From contig CBDFLL010000006.1 of assembly GCA_965249205.1 (NCBI GenBank), positions 1,674,001 through 1,738,000 of the forward strand: a stretch of 64,000 bases of DNA, in the 5' to 3' direction. Positions within the stretch are counted from its first letter, which is position 1. Every line of letters begins with the position of its first letter. The notes under the pieces are model-generated. The model ran no database searches, was not told where the DNA came from, and saw only the letters and a list, made by a program, of their open reading frames with translations. Source of the DNA: JAQBVV01 sp965249205 (GTDB taxonomy: Bacteria > Acidobacteriota > Vicinamibacteria > Vicinamibacterales > UBA2999). A program made the translations under genes and the position numbers. Of this stretch, positions 47,566-57,114 are shown in pieces.

Positions 47566-48158
47566 CGGGGCCCTGCCTTGTTTTTCGCCTCTGTACGCGA
47601 CTCGGCGTCGAGATCGGCCAACGACACGATGACATCGCGGAGCTGTCCGGCCGTCACGTCGTCGAACATGCCGTGATGTCGCCACTTCACGACGCCATCT
47701 CCGTCGAGCACGATCAAGTATGCATCGTCTTCGTGCCTCGGACCGTAATCCAGCGCGGCCTTCCAGACGCCAGTGCCCCCGTAGACAGTGATGACGTTCT
47801 GATGGAGCGCGACTGGAGTGCCGTTTCGCATGCCACGGTCGATAAACCACTGACCGAGCGTCGCCAGTCCGCTGATTATCGGTACTTCGAAAAAGGTGAC
47901 ATCGGTCCTAGAACCGAGTGCCGTGCGGTACCAGTCGGCCCACGCTTCAACCGGGTACCGCGACTCGTAGGTGAACCCCATCGCCACGAGCCGGGTCATA
48001 CCGGACGACGCCTCCGGGAGCGCGGCGTCGTTGCCGGTGAGAAACTGCCCCCTGAGCAGCGGAAACGGATCCCCAACCTGTAGGCGCGCCGCCGACAGCT
48101 CGACTCGAAGGGTCGCAATCACCACCACGACCAATCCCAGCAAGAGGAGTCTCGTCAC
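47562..48158 (-). CDS. Exported thioredoxin-fold protein without CxxC
   Basis: 198 residues, GTG start three bases after the end of the TonB receptor gene. An N-terminal hydrophobic segment (LLLLGLVVVVIATLRV) is a signal or anchor. The body resembles redoxin-like proteins: VGDPFPLLRGQFLTGND, LVAMGFTYESRYPVEAWADWY, a cis-Pro region and DDAYLIVLDGDGVVKWRHHGMFDD. There is no CxxC, so it is not a standard disulfide reductase; the shape recalls the ATP10-type or peroxiredoxin-like redoxins. Periplasmic and of unknown role. It is the third gene of a tightly packed minus-strand run. Confidence 0.75.
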   Translation of the reverse strand: MTRLLLLGLVVVVIATLRVELSAARLQVGDPFPLLRGQFLTGNDAALPEASSGMTRLVAMGFTYESRYPVEAWADWYRTALGSRTDVTFFEVPIISGLATLGQWFIDRGMRNGTPVALHQNVITVYGGTGVWKAALDYGPRHEDDAYLIVLDGDGVVKWRHHGMFDDVTAGQLRDVIVSLADLDAESRTEAKNKAGPR

Positions 48159-48161
48159 GAC

Positions 48162-50577
48162 TCAGAACCGCCAGTCCAAACCGAGGATCGGGAAGATGCC
48201 TTGCTGTTCGCCGAACTGCCGGGCATTGGTCCGACGGTTCCAGCTGTAGCTGGCGAAGTTGCGGCGGTTCGTCACATTCTGCACCCCCAGAAAGAGGTTG
48301 AGCGGACGGCCGCCCACGGAGATGGCACGATCCACGCGAATGTCGAGACGCGCGTAGGCGGGCGCGCGCTCCGCATTGACCCGTGCGAGCTCGTACACGC
48401 CGCGCCTCTGCGCCGCCGAGACCGCGTCGTCGTACGGCGTGAACGGGGCGTCCGGAGAGATACGACAACCGGCCCGAAATCTCCCACGCCGGCGACAGAC
48501 GATAGCCGCCAAGCAGGTTGAACACGATCGGGTAGTCAAACGACCCTGGCCTGAGCACGCCATCGCGTCCCGCGTGGCGCGTCCGCGACAACGACAGGTT
48601 GCCCTGGCCGTACAGCTTCGAGCTCAGCTGCTTCTTCACGAAGAGTTCCACCCCCTGCGAGTACCCCGTGCCGGCACTGGTAAGCGGAAATAAGATCTCG
48701 CGCACGTTGAAGGTGTCGCCGATGTTGGCCAGTGACACAGTCGGCAGATTGCTCGCCACCGGGTAATCCGAGTAGGTCTTGCGATACGCTTCCGCGGTGA
48801 GCCGCAGATCCGCACTGGGCAACCAGGCAAGACCCGTCACGTAGTGATCGGCGCGCCAGGGCACGAGTGAGGCGTTCTGCGGAAAGGCCGACACGAAGAG
48901 AAACGCCGGTTGCTGGTAGTACGACCCGGTACTGGCGTTAAACGACAGGGCCTCGGTCAGTCGCACGCTGACGCCCGCTCTGGGACTGACTCTGGCCTCC
49001 GAGAGAATCTCGTAGTGGTCGAGACGCCCGCCCAGCGTGATACTGACTCGCGCGCCCACCCGCCCGGTGCCCTGCAGATAGCCACCGGTCTGATACGAAC
49101 GGAAGCGGGCGTCGAGCAACAATGGATCGGTACCGGACACGGTCGAGTATGGCGTGTCACTGCCGAAGGGCGAGCGCGCCGCGTAGTTGATCCGGAATAC
49201 CTTGACGCTGACGCCTGTCTGCACCGTGTCGAAGAATGACGTGTGTACAGTCAGGTCGTACTTGACGGTCGTTTCCCCTTCGCGCGAGTTTTCGGCATAG
49301 ACTACGGGACTCCGCGCGATGAGATACTCGGCGGACACTTCCGGTGGAGTGAACGCCTCCGCCACCAGATCCTTCACCTGCTGGCCGACCTTGGCCTCTG
49401 AATGCGTGATCCCCAGTAGGCCCACGCCTCGCGATCCGAAGACCCGCTGCCAGTTGACGCCCGTGGCGCTCCGCCAGCCGTTGTAGCGGATGTCGAAGTT
49501 GGAAATGTCATCGGCGAGGTCCGAGGACTCGGTGAGGCCCAGGCGGATCTGGTCGACGCCCGCGATGTTGACAAACCAGACCCGATCACGCGGGGTCAGG
49601 TCGTACACCGCCTTGGCGTTGAACGAGTACACGACCGGCACCCCGCCGAAGCCCACGTCCTGAGTAAACAGATCCAGAAAGCTCCGCCTCGCGGACACCA
49701 CCCACGACCCCTTACCCCCGTTGATCGGGCCCTCCAGGATGGCGCCAGCGCCGGCGAAGCCAAGCGTGGCCCACCCGCCAAATGTTTCCCGACACCCCTC
49801 GCGCTGGGTGACCTGCAACACGCTCGACGTGCGGTTGATGTAGGCCGCTGGGTAACCGCCCGTGATAAACGTGACATCCTGCAACAGTTCGGAATCGAGC
49901 AAGCTCACCGTGCCGCCGCCTGACGCAAAATTCGCGAAAGCGTTGATGTTGGGAATCTCCACGTTGTCCACGACGAATAGATTCTCAAGTGGGCTTCCGC
50001 CTCGCACGATGATGTCGTTCCGGAAATCATTGGTGCCGATCGCCACGCCCGGAAGACTCTGTACGTAGCGCGACACATCCTGGAGAGCCGAGGCGCTCTT
50101 GAGAATCACGCGGGGCGCCACCAGAAATCCGGAACTCTTCACCGCCTCTGGTGCCTGAAACGCCGGAGCGGTCACGGTGACGGTCTGTTGAAAATCCTGG
50201 GCCGTCGGCAGCGTGATATCCACCGAGGTCTCGACGCCGGCGCGCACATCCATCGGATCGCTGATGAACGGCAGCCCTTGAAGCGGCAAGACCTCAAGGC
50301 CGTAGGCACCCGCCCGAATCTCCCCTATGCGAAACGCGCCCCCGGCGTCGGTCGTCATGCACGCGGCGGTATCGAGCGCGCACACGCGGACTCCCTTGAC
50401 GGGCTGGCCGGTGGCATTGACGACCCTGCCGGAGACCGCGCCCACGCCAGTCGTGTCCTGTGCTGCCCCGACCGTGGCGACGAGCATCACCGCGACGAAC
50501 GCGAGCACCGCTGCCACACGGTCGCGCAGACACGAAAGGCATGATCGATGCGCCCGTCTTAGGGCAGCGATCGGCAT
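48162..50577 (-). pseudogene. TonB-dependent receptor with carboxypeptidase-like domain, one frameshift
   Basis: About 805 residues. Signal peptide (VAAVLAFVAVMLVATVGAAQD), then a CarboxypepD_reg-like domain (VSGRVVNATGQPVKGVRV, FRIGEIRAGAYGLEVLP, about residues 45-105), a plug (LQDVSRYVQSLPGVAI, DIIVRGGSPLENLFVVDNVEIPN, FITGGYPAAYINRTSSVLQV) and a 22-strand barrel. One extra base in a run of four G (48445-48448 on the plus strand) shifts the frame after LSYLSGRP; beyond it the end continues PFTPYDDAVSAAQRRG to GLDWRF with the final Phe. Its ATG overlaps the stop of the regulator gene (TGATG). The substrate is unknown; cobalamin is tempting given the regulator but unproven. Confidence 0.9.
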
Positions 50578-51521
50578 CACAGGACGCGCCCTCCAATGCG
50601 GACCAGTTCCTGCTGATAACTCGTGTAATCGTGGAAGACCATGTCTCGCGGCGTCAGGATCGACTCGCAATGCTCGACACCTCGCCCGCCGACCCAGAGC
50701 TCCATATTCGGTTCGAGCTGGCGGACGACCGTTCGGAGGCTGCGCTCGACGCCACCCGCGGCCGGAGAGGAGGTCACACCCACCACCACCACCCGCACGT
50801 CGGCGAGTGAAGCGCTCTGGACGATGTCCCGCGCCGGAACATCCGACCCGAGGTGGACGACGCCAAGCCCGCTGCACGCCGCGAGCATCGCCGCACCGAG
50901 CGTGCCGATTTCATGGCGGTCTCCCGAGGGCGTCGCAAAGAGCAAACGAGCAGGCGGGTTCGGGCGCGCGTAGAGCCGGAGAAATGAACCAAGGATGCTC
51001 CGTATGGAAGCAGAGATCAGATGCTCCTGCGCGATGCTCGCGCGACCGTGGTGCCAATCATCGCCAACCCGTACCAGGAGCGGCATGAGCGCGTACTGGA
51101 GTAAATCAAGCGGGCGAAGGACGCCAGCGAGGCGGGAGATCTCCTGGTCGAGACCAACCGTGTCGAACGTGCGAAGCGCAACGTCGAGGGCTGACTTGTC
51201 GATCGTGGGTAGCGTGCCTGCACCGGCAGCCGGCGTCTGGAGCACCTTCGCTCTCGCGTCGGTGCTTGCGGACAGGTACCGCAGTTCCGCGTTGCCGAGG
51301 GGCGCGAGGCGCCCAATGCTGTGTCCTCGCTCCAGCGCCCCTCGCAGCAGGCGCAACCGCACCACGTCGGCGTCGGTATACATCCGGCCGCGGCCGTCTC
51401 GGACCGGCGTGACCAACCCGTAGCGCCGCTCCCACGCCCGCAGCGTGTCGATCTGGATTCCTGTCAGATGCGAAACCGCACGTATCGGGTACCTGGCGGC
51501 TGACCGAACGTGCGCTGTCAT
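50577..51521 (-). CDS. MerR-type regulator with B12-binding domain (CarH/LitR-like photoreceptor)
   Basis: 314 residues from ATG 51521. Residues about 10-80 are a MerR HTH (YPIRAVSHLTGIQIDTLRAWERRYGLVTP, MYTDADVVRLRLLRGA). The middle helical domain carries W156-x9-E166-H167 (WHHGRASIAQEH), the exact WxxxxxxxxxEH motif that shields the upper face of adenosylcobalamin in CarH. The C-terminal Rossmann domain has Asp201-x-His203-x-x-Gly206 (GDRHEIG), where the His is the lower B12 ligand. In known members the dark tetramer represses DNA and light breaks it. Followed by coupled genes (TonB receptor, redoxin, SDR, DUF1295), it likely represses its own cluster. Confidence 0.92.
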   Translation of the reverse strand: MTAHVRSAARYPIRAVSHLTGIQIDTLRAWERRYGLVTPVRDGRGRMYTDADVVRLRLLRGALERGHSIGRLAPLGNAELRYLSASTDARAKVLQTPAAGAGTLPTIDKSALDVALRTFDTVGLDQEISRLAGVLRPLDLLQYALMPLLVRVGDDWHHGRASIAQEHLISASIRSILGSFLRLYARPNPPARLLFATPSGDRHEIGTLGAAMLAACSGLGVVHLGSDVPARDIVQSASLADVRVVVVGVTSSPAAGGVERSLRTVVRQLEPNMELWVGGRGVEHCESILTPRDMVFHDYTSYQQELVRIGGRVL

Positions 51522-52480
51522 GACCGGACCAGGAGACGGACGGTGGCTGCACAGACGATGGCCGGCGTCCGGGTTTCGCGCCCGAAGCGCAACGCCCGGT
51601 GCGGTCGGACGAAGTTGTAGTGGCAACGCATGAGCTCCACGTGGCTGCGGAGCTGGTCTGCGCCACGGGCGTGGCAGGGCGAGCGCCGACGCAAGTACGC
51701 CGAGCCTTGCCGAATCGTGAGGTTGAGGCGCTCGATGAAGGAGGTGTTCAAGGTCGCTGAATCCTCCGACTCCAAGAGTGCGGTCTTCAGGTGATTCGCG
51801 GTGCCGATCTTCACGCGGCGTTCGACCCGGACGACACGATTGTTCCGCCGAGTCTTCATTACTTGACCATAGACGCACGCTGATCCAAAGAGGCCCCGAA
51901 TTGCCCCGACGTAGCACTCGAAGCCATCGGTGGCGATCAGGGGAGCGCCCATGACTCGCCCTCGGCGGATGACGTCGCTGATGATGGCCCAGGCGTTTCG
52001 ATCGGAGCGGCGGCCCAGGACGCTACCGGCCCACAACCGGGAGGATACCTCGATGGTCGCAAACAGCCAGACCGTCTTGTTCTTGTTGCCAACGAACGTG
52101 CAGAGCTCATCAGCCTGCAGCTCAATGAGGTCGAAATTGCGCAACATCAGGTAGTTGAAGCGCCTCGCGGCCGTCGAGGCCCGCTCGAGCCAGCGCGCGA
52201 TGGTGTTGCGGGAATGGCCCGTGACTCTGGCAGTCGCGGAAAGGCTCACGCCTTCGACTCGCAGGCTGGCTACCTGCTCGAACTCCAGTCGCGTGCAGCG
52301 AAGACCGCGGTATGCGGTCGCCGTGTTCGTGCTGAGCGTGCCCCTGCAGACTGTGCAGCGGTAACGCTGCCGTCGGCCCGACTTCGTCGCAAACGAGCCA
52401 TAGCCCACGATGTGGAGACCCGGTTTTCCACGGTTGTCGCACGCCGGCGTGGCGCACGCCATCCCCTCGATCGCGTTCAT
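51518..52480 (-). CDS. IS1-like DDE transposase
   Basis: 320 residues, apparently intact. Zinc-finger Cys pairs are seen near the N-terminus (CATPAC, CTVC), followed by an HTH (SLSATARVTGHSRNTIARWLERA). The catalytic core has Asp in ELQADELCTFV, Asp in IATDGFECYV and Glu in NTSFIERLNLTIRQGSAYLRRRSPCHAR, with HYNFVRPHRALRFG. It is the only copy here and no inverted ends or target duplication could be defined. Its stop overlaps the start of the CarH-like gene (ATGA), which is odd for a mobile gene and would couple their translation. Confidence 0.85.
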   Translation of the reverse strand: MNAIEGMACATPACDNRGKPGLHIVGYGSFATKSGRRQRYRCTVCRGTLSTNTATAYRGLRCTRLEFEQVASLRVEGVSLSATARVTGHSRNTIARWLERASTAARRFNYLMLRNFDLIELQADELCTFVGNKNKTVWLFATIEVSSRLWAGSVLGRRSDRNAWAIISDVIRRGRVMGAPLIATDGFECYVGAIRGLFGSACVYGQVMKTRRNNRVVRVERRVKIGTANHLKTALLESEDSATLNTSFIERLNLTIRQGSAYLRRRSPCHARGADQLRSHVELMRCHYNFVRPHRALRFGRETRTPAIVCAATVRLLVRS

Positions 52481-52618
52481 TGCTCAAGTGTACCGGGGGC
52501 CAGTGAAGCCGACCGATCAACAGCGAGCGGCGCAAGCACCCGTGAGCGGGTGAGTGTAGAACGGCCGCGCAGCAAGCGGGAATCCCAACACGAAAACCGC
52601 GCCTATTCCATGGTCTTG

Positions 52619-52861
52619 CTAGGCGAGCCCGCAGAGCTGTCGTTCCGCCTCCGGATCGAGATCGTCGACCAAGTCGGTGCGGCCTAGCCGCTCCAGACAC
52701 TCGGCAAACGTCCAAATGGGCACGTTGAGCATCGACGGGAGCGGCTCTGACCGATACCGCCCGAGTATTGAGGTGTGCTCCGCGTTCAGCCTGTCAAATA
52801 TGTAGGTGAGGAGATCCCGTTCGACCTGAATGACGTCCTCTGGCCCATCTATGAACCCCAT
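52619..52861 (-). CDS. Hypothetical protein, possibly a truncated gene
   Basis: 80 residues from ATG 52861, acidic and protein-like: EDVIQVERDLLTYIFDRLNAEHTSILGRYRSEPLPSM, IWTFAECLERLGRTDLVDDL. The same frame stays open upstream to about 52979 and reads HERLDAPFAAAHAPWPTIDKPAEYYSLDFEMGF, which looks like real coding sequence but has no start codon, so the 5' end may have been lost. I do not recognise the family. Confidence 0.45.
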   Translation of the reverse strand: MGFIDGPEDVIQVERDLLTYIFDRLNAEHTSILGRYRSEPLPSMLNVPIWTFAECLERLGRTDLVDDLDPEAERQLCGLA

Positions 52862-53212
52862 CTCAAAGTCGAGCGAGTAGTACTCCGCCGGCTTGTCGAT
52901 CGTGGGCCAAGGCGCGTGGGCCGCCGCGAAAGGGGCGTCGAGACGTTCGTGTTCGTTGGCACGGTTGGCGACGAGTGTTCATCAGAGTCAAGCTCCTGCT
53001 CACCAGAGGCGCGTGGTTGCGGGAAGGGTTACAGTTTTGTGAACGAGGCGCAACCACGAGGTTGAGGCCTTTGAGGTGATGTCCGGCCGCCGGTAGACCG
53101 CATCGGAGCTGTCGGAGCGCGCCGCGTCGCGCGCGGCAAGGACCAGAAGACGGCGAGTTCCATGGAAGGAGTGTGCGAGATGACCGAACGAGAACGTATG
53201 ACGTTGGGCTGA

Positions 53213-54460
53213 ATGGCGGGTGCGGCACTGTGCGTGGCGGCATCCCCGGACACCGCGTCCGGTCAGACGCTTGCGGCGCAGACGCAGCCAGGACTGCCGC
53301 CGTCCTCCTCCGTGCTGAGCCGTATCCTGCCCGCCGATACCGCGCCCGTGTTCCAGTCCGAGCGCGGCCCGTATCGCGTCGTCCCCGTCGTTGACGGTCT
53401 TCAGGATCCCTGGTCCGTCGCGTTCCTGCCCAACGGCGACATGCTGGTAACCGAAAGGCCGGGACGTCTCCGGGTCGTGCGAGACGGGGTGCTGCGGGCA
53501 GAGCCGATCGCCGGCACGCCACGCGTACGGTACGAGGGGCAGGGCGGCCTCCTGGAGGTGACGCTTCACCCGGAGTTCAACTCGAACCGGTTGCTGTATC
53601 TCAGCTACTCGAAGCCGAACGAGGATGCCAGCGAGGGCACGACAGCCGTCGGCCGAGGCAGACTGGAGAACGATAGATTGACGAACTTCGAGGAGATTTT
53701 CGAAGCACAAGCCTGGTCCACCGGAGGCAATCACTTCGGCTCGAGGCTCGCCTTCGACCGCGACGGGTACCTGTTCGTCACCGTGGGCGATCGGGGGGTG
53801 AACCCGCTGTCGGTGCCGGTTGAACAGCACCCCGCGCAGGATCTGTCGAACCATCAGGGAACGGTCATTCGCTTGCACGACGATGGCCGGGTGCCCTCGA
53901 ACAATCCGTTCGTCGGGCGCGCGGGCGCGCTGCCCGAGATCTGGAGCTACGGGCACCGCAACATGCAGGGCCTCGCCATCGATCCGGAGTCGAGTGATGT
54001 CTGGGTCACCGAGCACGGCCCGCAAGGGGGAGACGAACTGAACCTGGTACGGCCCGGCCGCAACTACGGGTGGCCCGTCATCGGCTACGGGGTCCAGTAC
54101 GGCGGCACCAGGTTCCACGTGGGAGCCGACCGCGATGGTCTGGAGCAGCCGCTTTAGCACTGGACGCCGTCGATCGCTCGGTCGGGACTGATGATCTACG
54201 GGGGTGACCGCTTTCCGGAGTGGCGCGGCCATCTGTTTGCGGGAGGGCTGGACGGCCGCGTCATCGCGCGCCTGGCGCTGGAGCGTGGCGATGGCGGCTT
54301 CCAGGTGGAGCGGCTCGAACGGCCAGGCTTGATCCCAGGCTTCGGGCGAGTGCGCGACGTACGCGAGGGTCCTGACGGCTACGTCTACGTTGCGATCGAT
54401 GACCGCCGCGGCGGTGGGACGACGCCGATCGTGCGACTGGAACCGGTGACCCGCGAGTAG
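53213..54460 (+). pseudogene. PQQ-dependent sugar dehydrogenase, interrupted by an in-frame amber codon
   Basis: The frame from 53213 runs 314 residues to TAG at 54155-54157 and continues in the same frame to 54460. Where relatives have Tyr in PLYHWTPSIAPSG, this gene has PL-stop-HWTPSIARSG. The rest is a normal soluble glucose/sorbosone dehydrogenase propeller: GLQDPWSVAFLPNGDMLVTERPGRLRVV, GQGGLLEVTLHPEF, STGGNHFGSRLAFDRDGYLFVTVGDRG, EIWSYGHRNMQGLAID, EHGPQGGDELNLVRPGRNYGWPV. The N-terminus has a weak export signal. Without read-through the product lacks the final blade and is probably inactive. A related intact gene lies at 58031. Confidence 0.9.
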
Positions 54461-54549
54461 TGTGTCCCCTGCAGGACGTGATGTTTCTGTGGGTTAAGAG
54501 GGATGTTTCCATCGCTGAAGGACGCGGTCGCGACGGTCCTGGCCCCGAG

Positions 54550-54670
54550 CGCCGGAGTCGGCGCGCACGATACGGTAGTCCTCACCGTAGCGGCGGCGAA
54601 GGTCGCGGGCAACGGCCCCGAGAACCTGGGGGTCATCGTCGACCGTGAGAATGACGGGCTTGTCCACCAC
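54550..54670 (-). pseudogene. Response-regulator receiver domain, N-terminal stub
   Basis: From GTG 54670 (GAGGAGG eight bases upstream) the minus strand reads VVDKPVILTVDDDPQVLGAVARDLRRRYGEDYRIVRADSGA, the first strand and helix of a CheY-like receiver with its acidic triad DDD, then homology stops. In some bacteria this N-terminus precedes a thioredoxin-reductase-like FAD domain. The rest is missing. Confidence 0.75.
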
Positions 54671-54892
54671 GAGAACCCTCCTCTTTCATCCCGGGTCGTG
54701 CGAGACCGTGCACCGATAAGAAGCGTTGCACCCATCGGACAGCCCTGACCGTCGCACGTTGCCGCGTCGGTTGATGCGAGGCCTCGGCTCGGTTGTTCTC
54801 GTATTGCCTGGTGCCACGAACCACGAACGGCATGACGGCGCGCTTGACAGTGCCTCTAGGCCAGTGCGCGGCCTTTTTGCCTTCTTGATCTC

Positions 54893-55477
54893 TCAGGCCG
54901 CACCGTGGCGCGCCTTCAGGTCCTCGGCAATGCTGAAGAGCAGGGCCCGCTCTTCCGGGGAGATGCGGCCGATGCCGAGGATGCCGCCCGAGGCGGACGC
55001 GATGTCTTCGCAGTACTGGACGAGATCGCTTGCATTCAGATCGGCTGTTTGTGCGGAGTCAGAGTCGAACATCGCTCGAATCAGGCGCCTGGCGCTGGCG
55101 AACACCGCTTCCCCCGGGCGGTTGGTCATCCACGCCGTCAGCTGGTGATCGGCGGCGCTCCCCACCTCGACGCCACGGCTCCTCGCGAGGCGGAGGATCA
55201 ATTCGCGCTCCGCCTTCGTGATGCCACCTTCGGCCCAGGCGATCTGGATGACCGGCACGAGCGGCAGCAGACCGACCGTCTCGGGTGTGAAGCCGAGGTC
55301 GTGCAACTCCTGGAGGAGCTCCGGGTCATCGAGCCCGGTCTTGTCACCGAGGTTCTTGCGGATCTCCTCGGTGGCAGCGGCCTGACGGAACTTCTCGATC
55401 AGCTCGCGGTCTTTCTTCCTGAAGTAGTCTTCCTCGAGCGACCGTCCGCGGTCGGCGAAAGCATCACGGTCGGACAT
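54893..55477 (-). CDS. TerB-like protein
   Basis: 194 residues, cytosolic. The N-terminus has a charged helix (LEEDYFRKKDRELIEKFRQAAATEEIRKNLG) often found in this group; the rest is a helical TerB-type bundle with VPVIQIAWAEGGITKAERELILRLARSRGV, whose acidic residues bind a metal in TerB. A second copy of the pattern, SPEERALLFSIAEDLKARHG, ends the protein. TerB proteins are linked to tellurite resistance and envelope stress, but stand-alone members have no known function. It seems to be a single-gene unit. Confidence 0.75.
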   Translation of the reverse strand: MSDRDAFADRGRSLEEDYFRKKDRELIEKFRQAAATEEIRKNLGDKTGLDDPELLQELHDLGFTPETVGLLPLVPVIQIAWAEGGITKAERELILRLARSRGVEVGSAADHQLTAWMTNRPGEAVFASARRLIRAMFDSDSAQTADLNASDLVQYCEDIASASGGILGIGRISPEERALLFSIAEDLKARHGAA

Positions 55478-55584
55478 TCACACGCCTCCGGCGAATCTGA
55501 CGACAAGGGGTCGATCCTAACATCAAGCTATGTTCCTTTCCGGTGACTAAACCGAGGTGCAAGCCTCACAGCAAAGGAACCGCC

Positions 55585-56085
55585 ATGAAGAAGCAGTCTC
55601 GCACAGTCCCTCGTCACCGCCAATCGGAATCCCCGGTCCCGCGCCACCTGCCGTTGGTCGATATCCTCGTTGATACCCAGGCCGAGCTCCAGGAGTTGGT
55701 CGTGGCGTCAGGCCTGAAGGTGCTCGAGGCGATGCTGGAAGAAGATCGGACCGCCGTCTGTGGACCCCGCTATGCGCATCCGCCGGACCGGCACGCGTCT
55801 CGCGCCGGCCATGCGCCGAGCGAAATTGTGCTGGGCGGGCGCAAAGTCGCGATCCGTCGGCCCCGTGTTCGGCGCGATGGCGAGGAGGTCCCGTTGCCGA
55901 CGGCCCAAGCATTCGCGAATGCCGACCCGCTGAACCGGCGCGTGGTCAATCAGATGCTCATTGGCGTCGCGACCCGCCAGTCTGCGCGGAGTCTCGAACC
56001 GCTCGGCGCGGAGATTACGACGCGGGGCACGAGCAAGAGTGCGGTCAGTCGACGGTTTGTGGCCCACACGCAAGCGCAGCTGGTG
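55585..56085 (+). pseudogene. IS256 (mutator) family transposase, N-terminal part
   Basis: From ATG 55585 the frame reads LQELVVASGLKVLEAMLEEDRTAVCGPRYAH, then VLGGRKVAIRRPRVRRDGEEVPLPT, NRRVVNQMLIGVATRQSARSLEPL and GTSKSAVSRRFVAHTQAQL, as in IS256-type transposases, and leaves the family after about 165 residues. All three catalytic residues, which come later, are lost. The open frame runs on to 56124. Confidence 0.9.
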
Positions 56086-56124
56086 CCATCGGAGGTGGGC
56101 CTGATTATAGGAGAAATCGCTTAG

Positions 56125-56556
56125 GGAACTGAGCGTCCCTCATCCTTCAACAACTTGGGCTATCGGATGATGCGTCTGGCGCTCACGTGATGCTCGCCGT
56201 CCGCTATGTCGGACACTGATATCGCGGCAACGCAACTCCGAGTCCTGGCAGAGAGGGCGGCCGATCGTGGGAGGTACGTCGGCGCATGTTCGAAAGACTG
56301 CCAGAAACGGTGCCCCACTCAGGCGATTCGCGTCGACCCAACGCATACGCGGAGACAGCAGCGCTGGCGGAAGTATCTTTAGCAATGACGCCGCCCGCAT
56401 AGACCATCAAACGCTGGTCGGATGGGACGATTCAAGTGTAGAGCTACATGGCACGCGCAGGCACCTGTTTCGTGCGGGTGCCGCAAACTCGGATCCGTTC
56501 ACCGCCGATTGACAGTACAGACTAGCGATCATGCTGGGCGTTAAACTTGGACACCG
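56125..56556. other. Intergenic stretch, nothing firmly recognised
   Basis: No frame longer than about 90 codons looks like protein. A short string on the plus strand near 56390 (TIKRWSDGTIQV) faintly recalls an excisionase HTH but is broken by stops. Confidence 0.4.
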
Positions 56557-57114
56557 CTAGCGAACACGAGCCCCATTCGGAACATCGCCGTTGAAACCGA
56601 CGAGCACAGAGCCATCGCCGGATCCGACCGACGCCGCCAGTATCATTCCTTCGGATCGCAGTCTGCGTATTCTTCGCGGCTTGAGGTTGGCTATAACAGC
56701 AACCTGACTGCCGACGAGCGCACTGGGCTCATAGACATTTCCGATCCCAGCCAGAACCTGACGAGTTTCGAAGCCTAGATCCAACACCAACCGAAGCAGC
56801 TTGTCGGTGTCTTTGACCATTTCGGCTTCGAGAACGGTGGCGACTCGAATGTCGAGTCTCGCGAACTCGGCCGCGGTAACCGCCGGCTCCAGCTGGGTGA
56901 CCTCGGTAGCTGACTGAGAATCTTCGCCGGATCCAGAAGACTCCAGCGCTGCTTCCAGCACGGCGTAGATACGCTTCGCATCGATCCTGGGGAACAAGGC
57001 GTTACCTCCCGGAAGCTGTTGGCCTACGGCCTCAACTCCCCACCTCAGGCTGCTCAGAGCCACTTCCGAGACTTCGCCAGAAAACCCCAGCTGGCTCCAG
57101 ATGGCTTGCGCGGT
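56557..57114 (-). pseudogene. Methionyl-tRNA synthetase, C-terminal fragment
   Basis: From about AQAIWSQLGFSG the frame matches the end of the anticodon-binding domain of MetRS (LPGGNALFPRID), then a linker and a complete C-terminal tRNA-binding OB domain: FARLDIRVATVLEAEMVKDTDKLLRLVLDLG, RQVLAGIGNVYEP, VAVIANLKPRRIRRLRSEGMILAAS. The catalytic domain (HIGH, KMSKS) is absent. The longer open frame upstream of 57114 is only the antisense of a neighbouring gene. A free EMAP/Trbp111-like domain could still be made, but the lack of an own start argues for a remnant. Confidence 0.85.

Noticed and set aside
54155..54157. Pyrrolysine or programmed read-through at the amber codon
   Set aside because: The position is an ordinary Tyr in the family and no read-through context or suppressor is visible.
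56340..56460. Excisionase-like HTH remnant
   Set aside because: The match is a dozen residues and is broken by stops; chance is likely.
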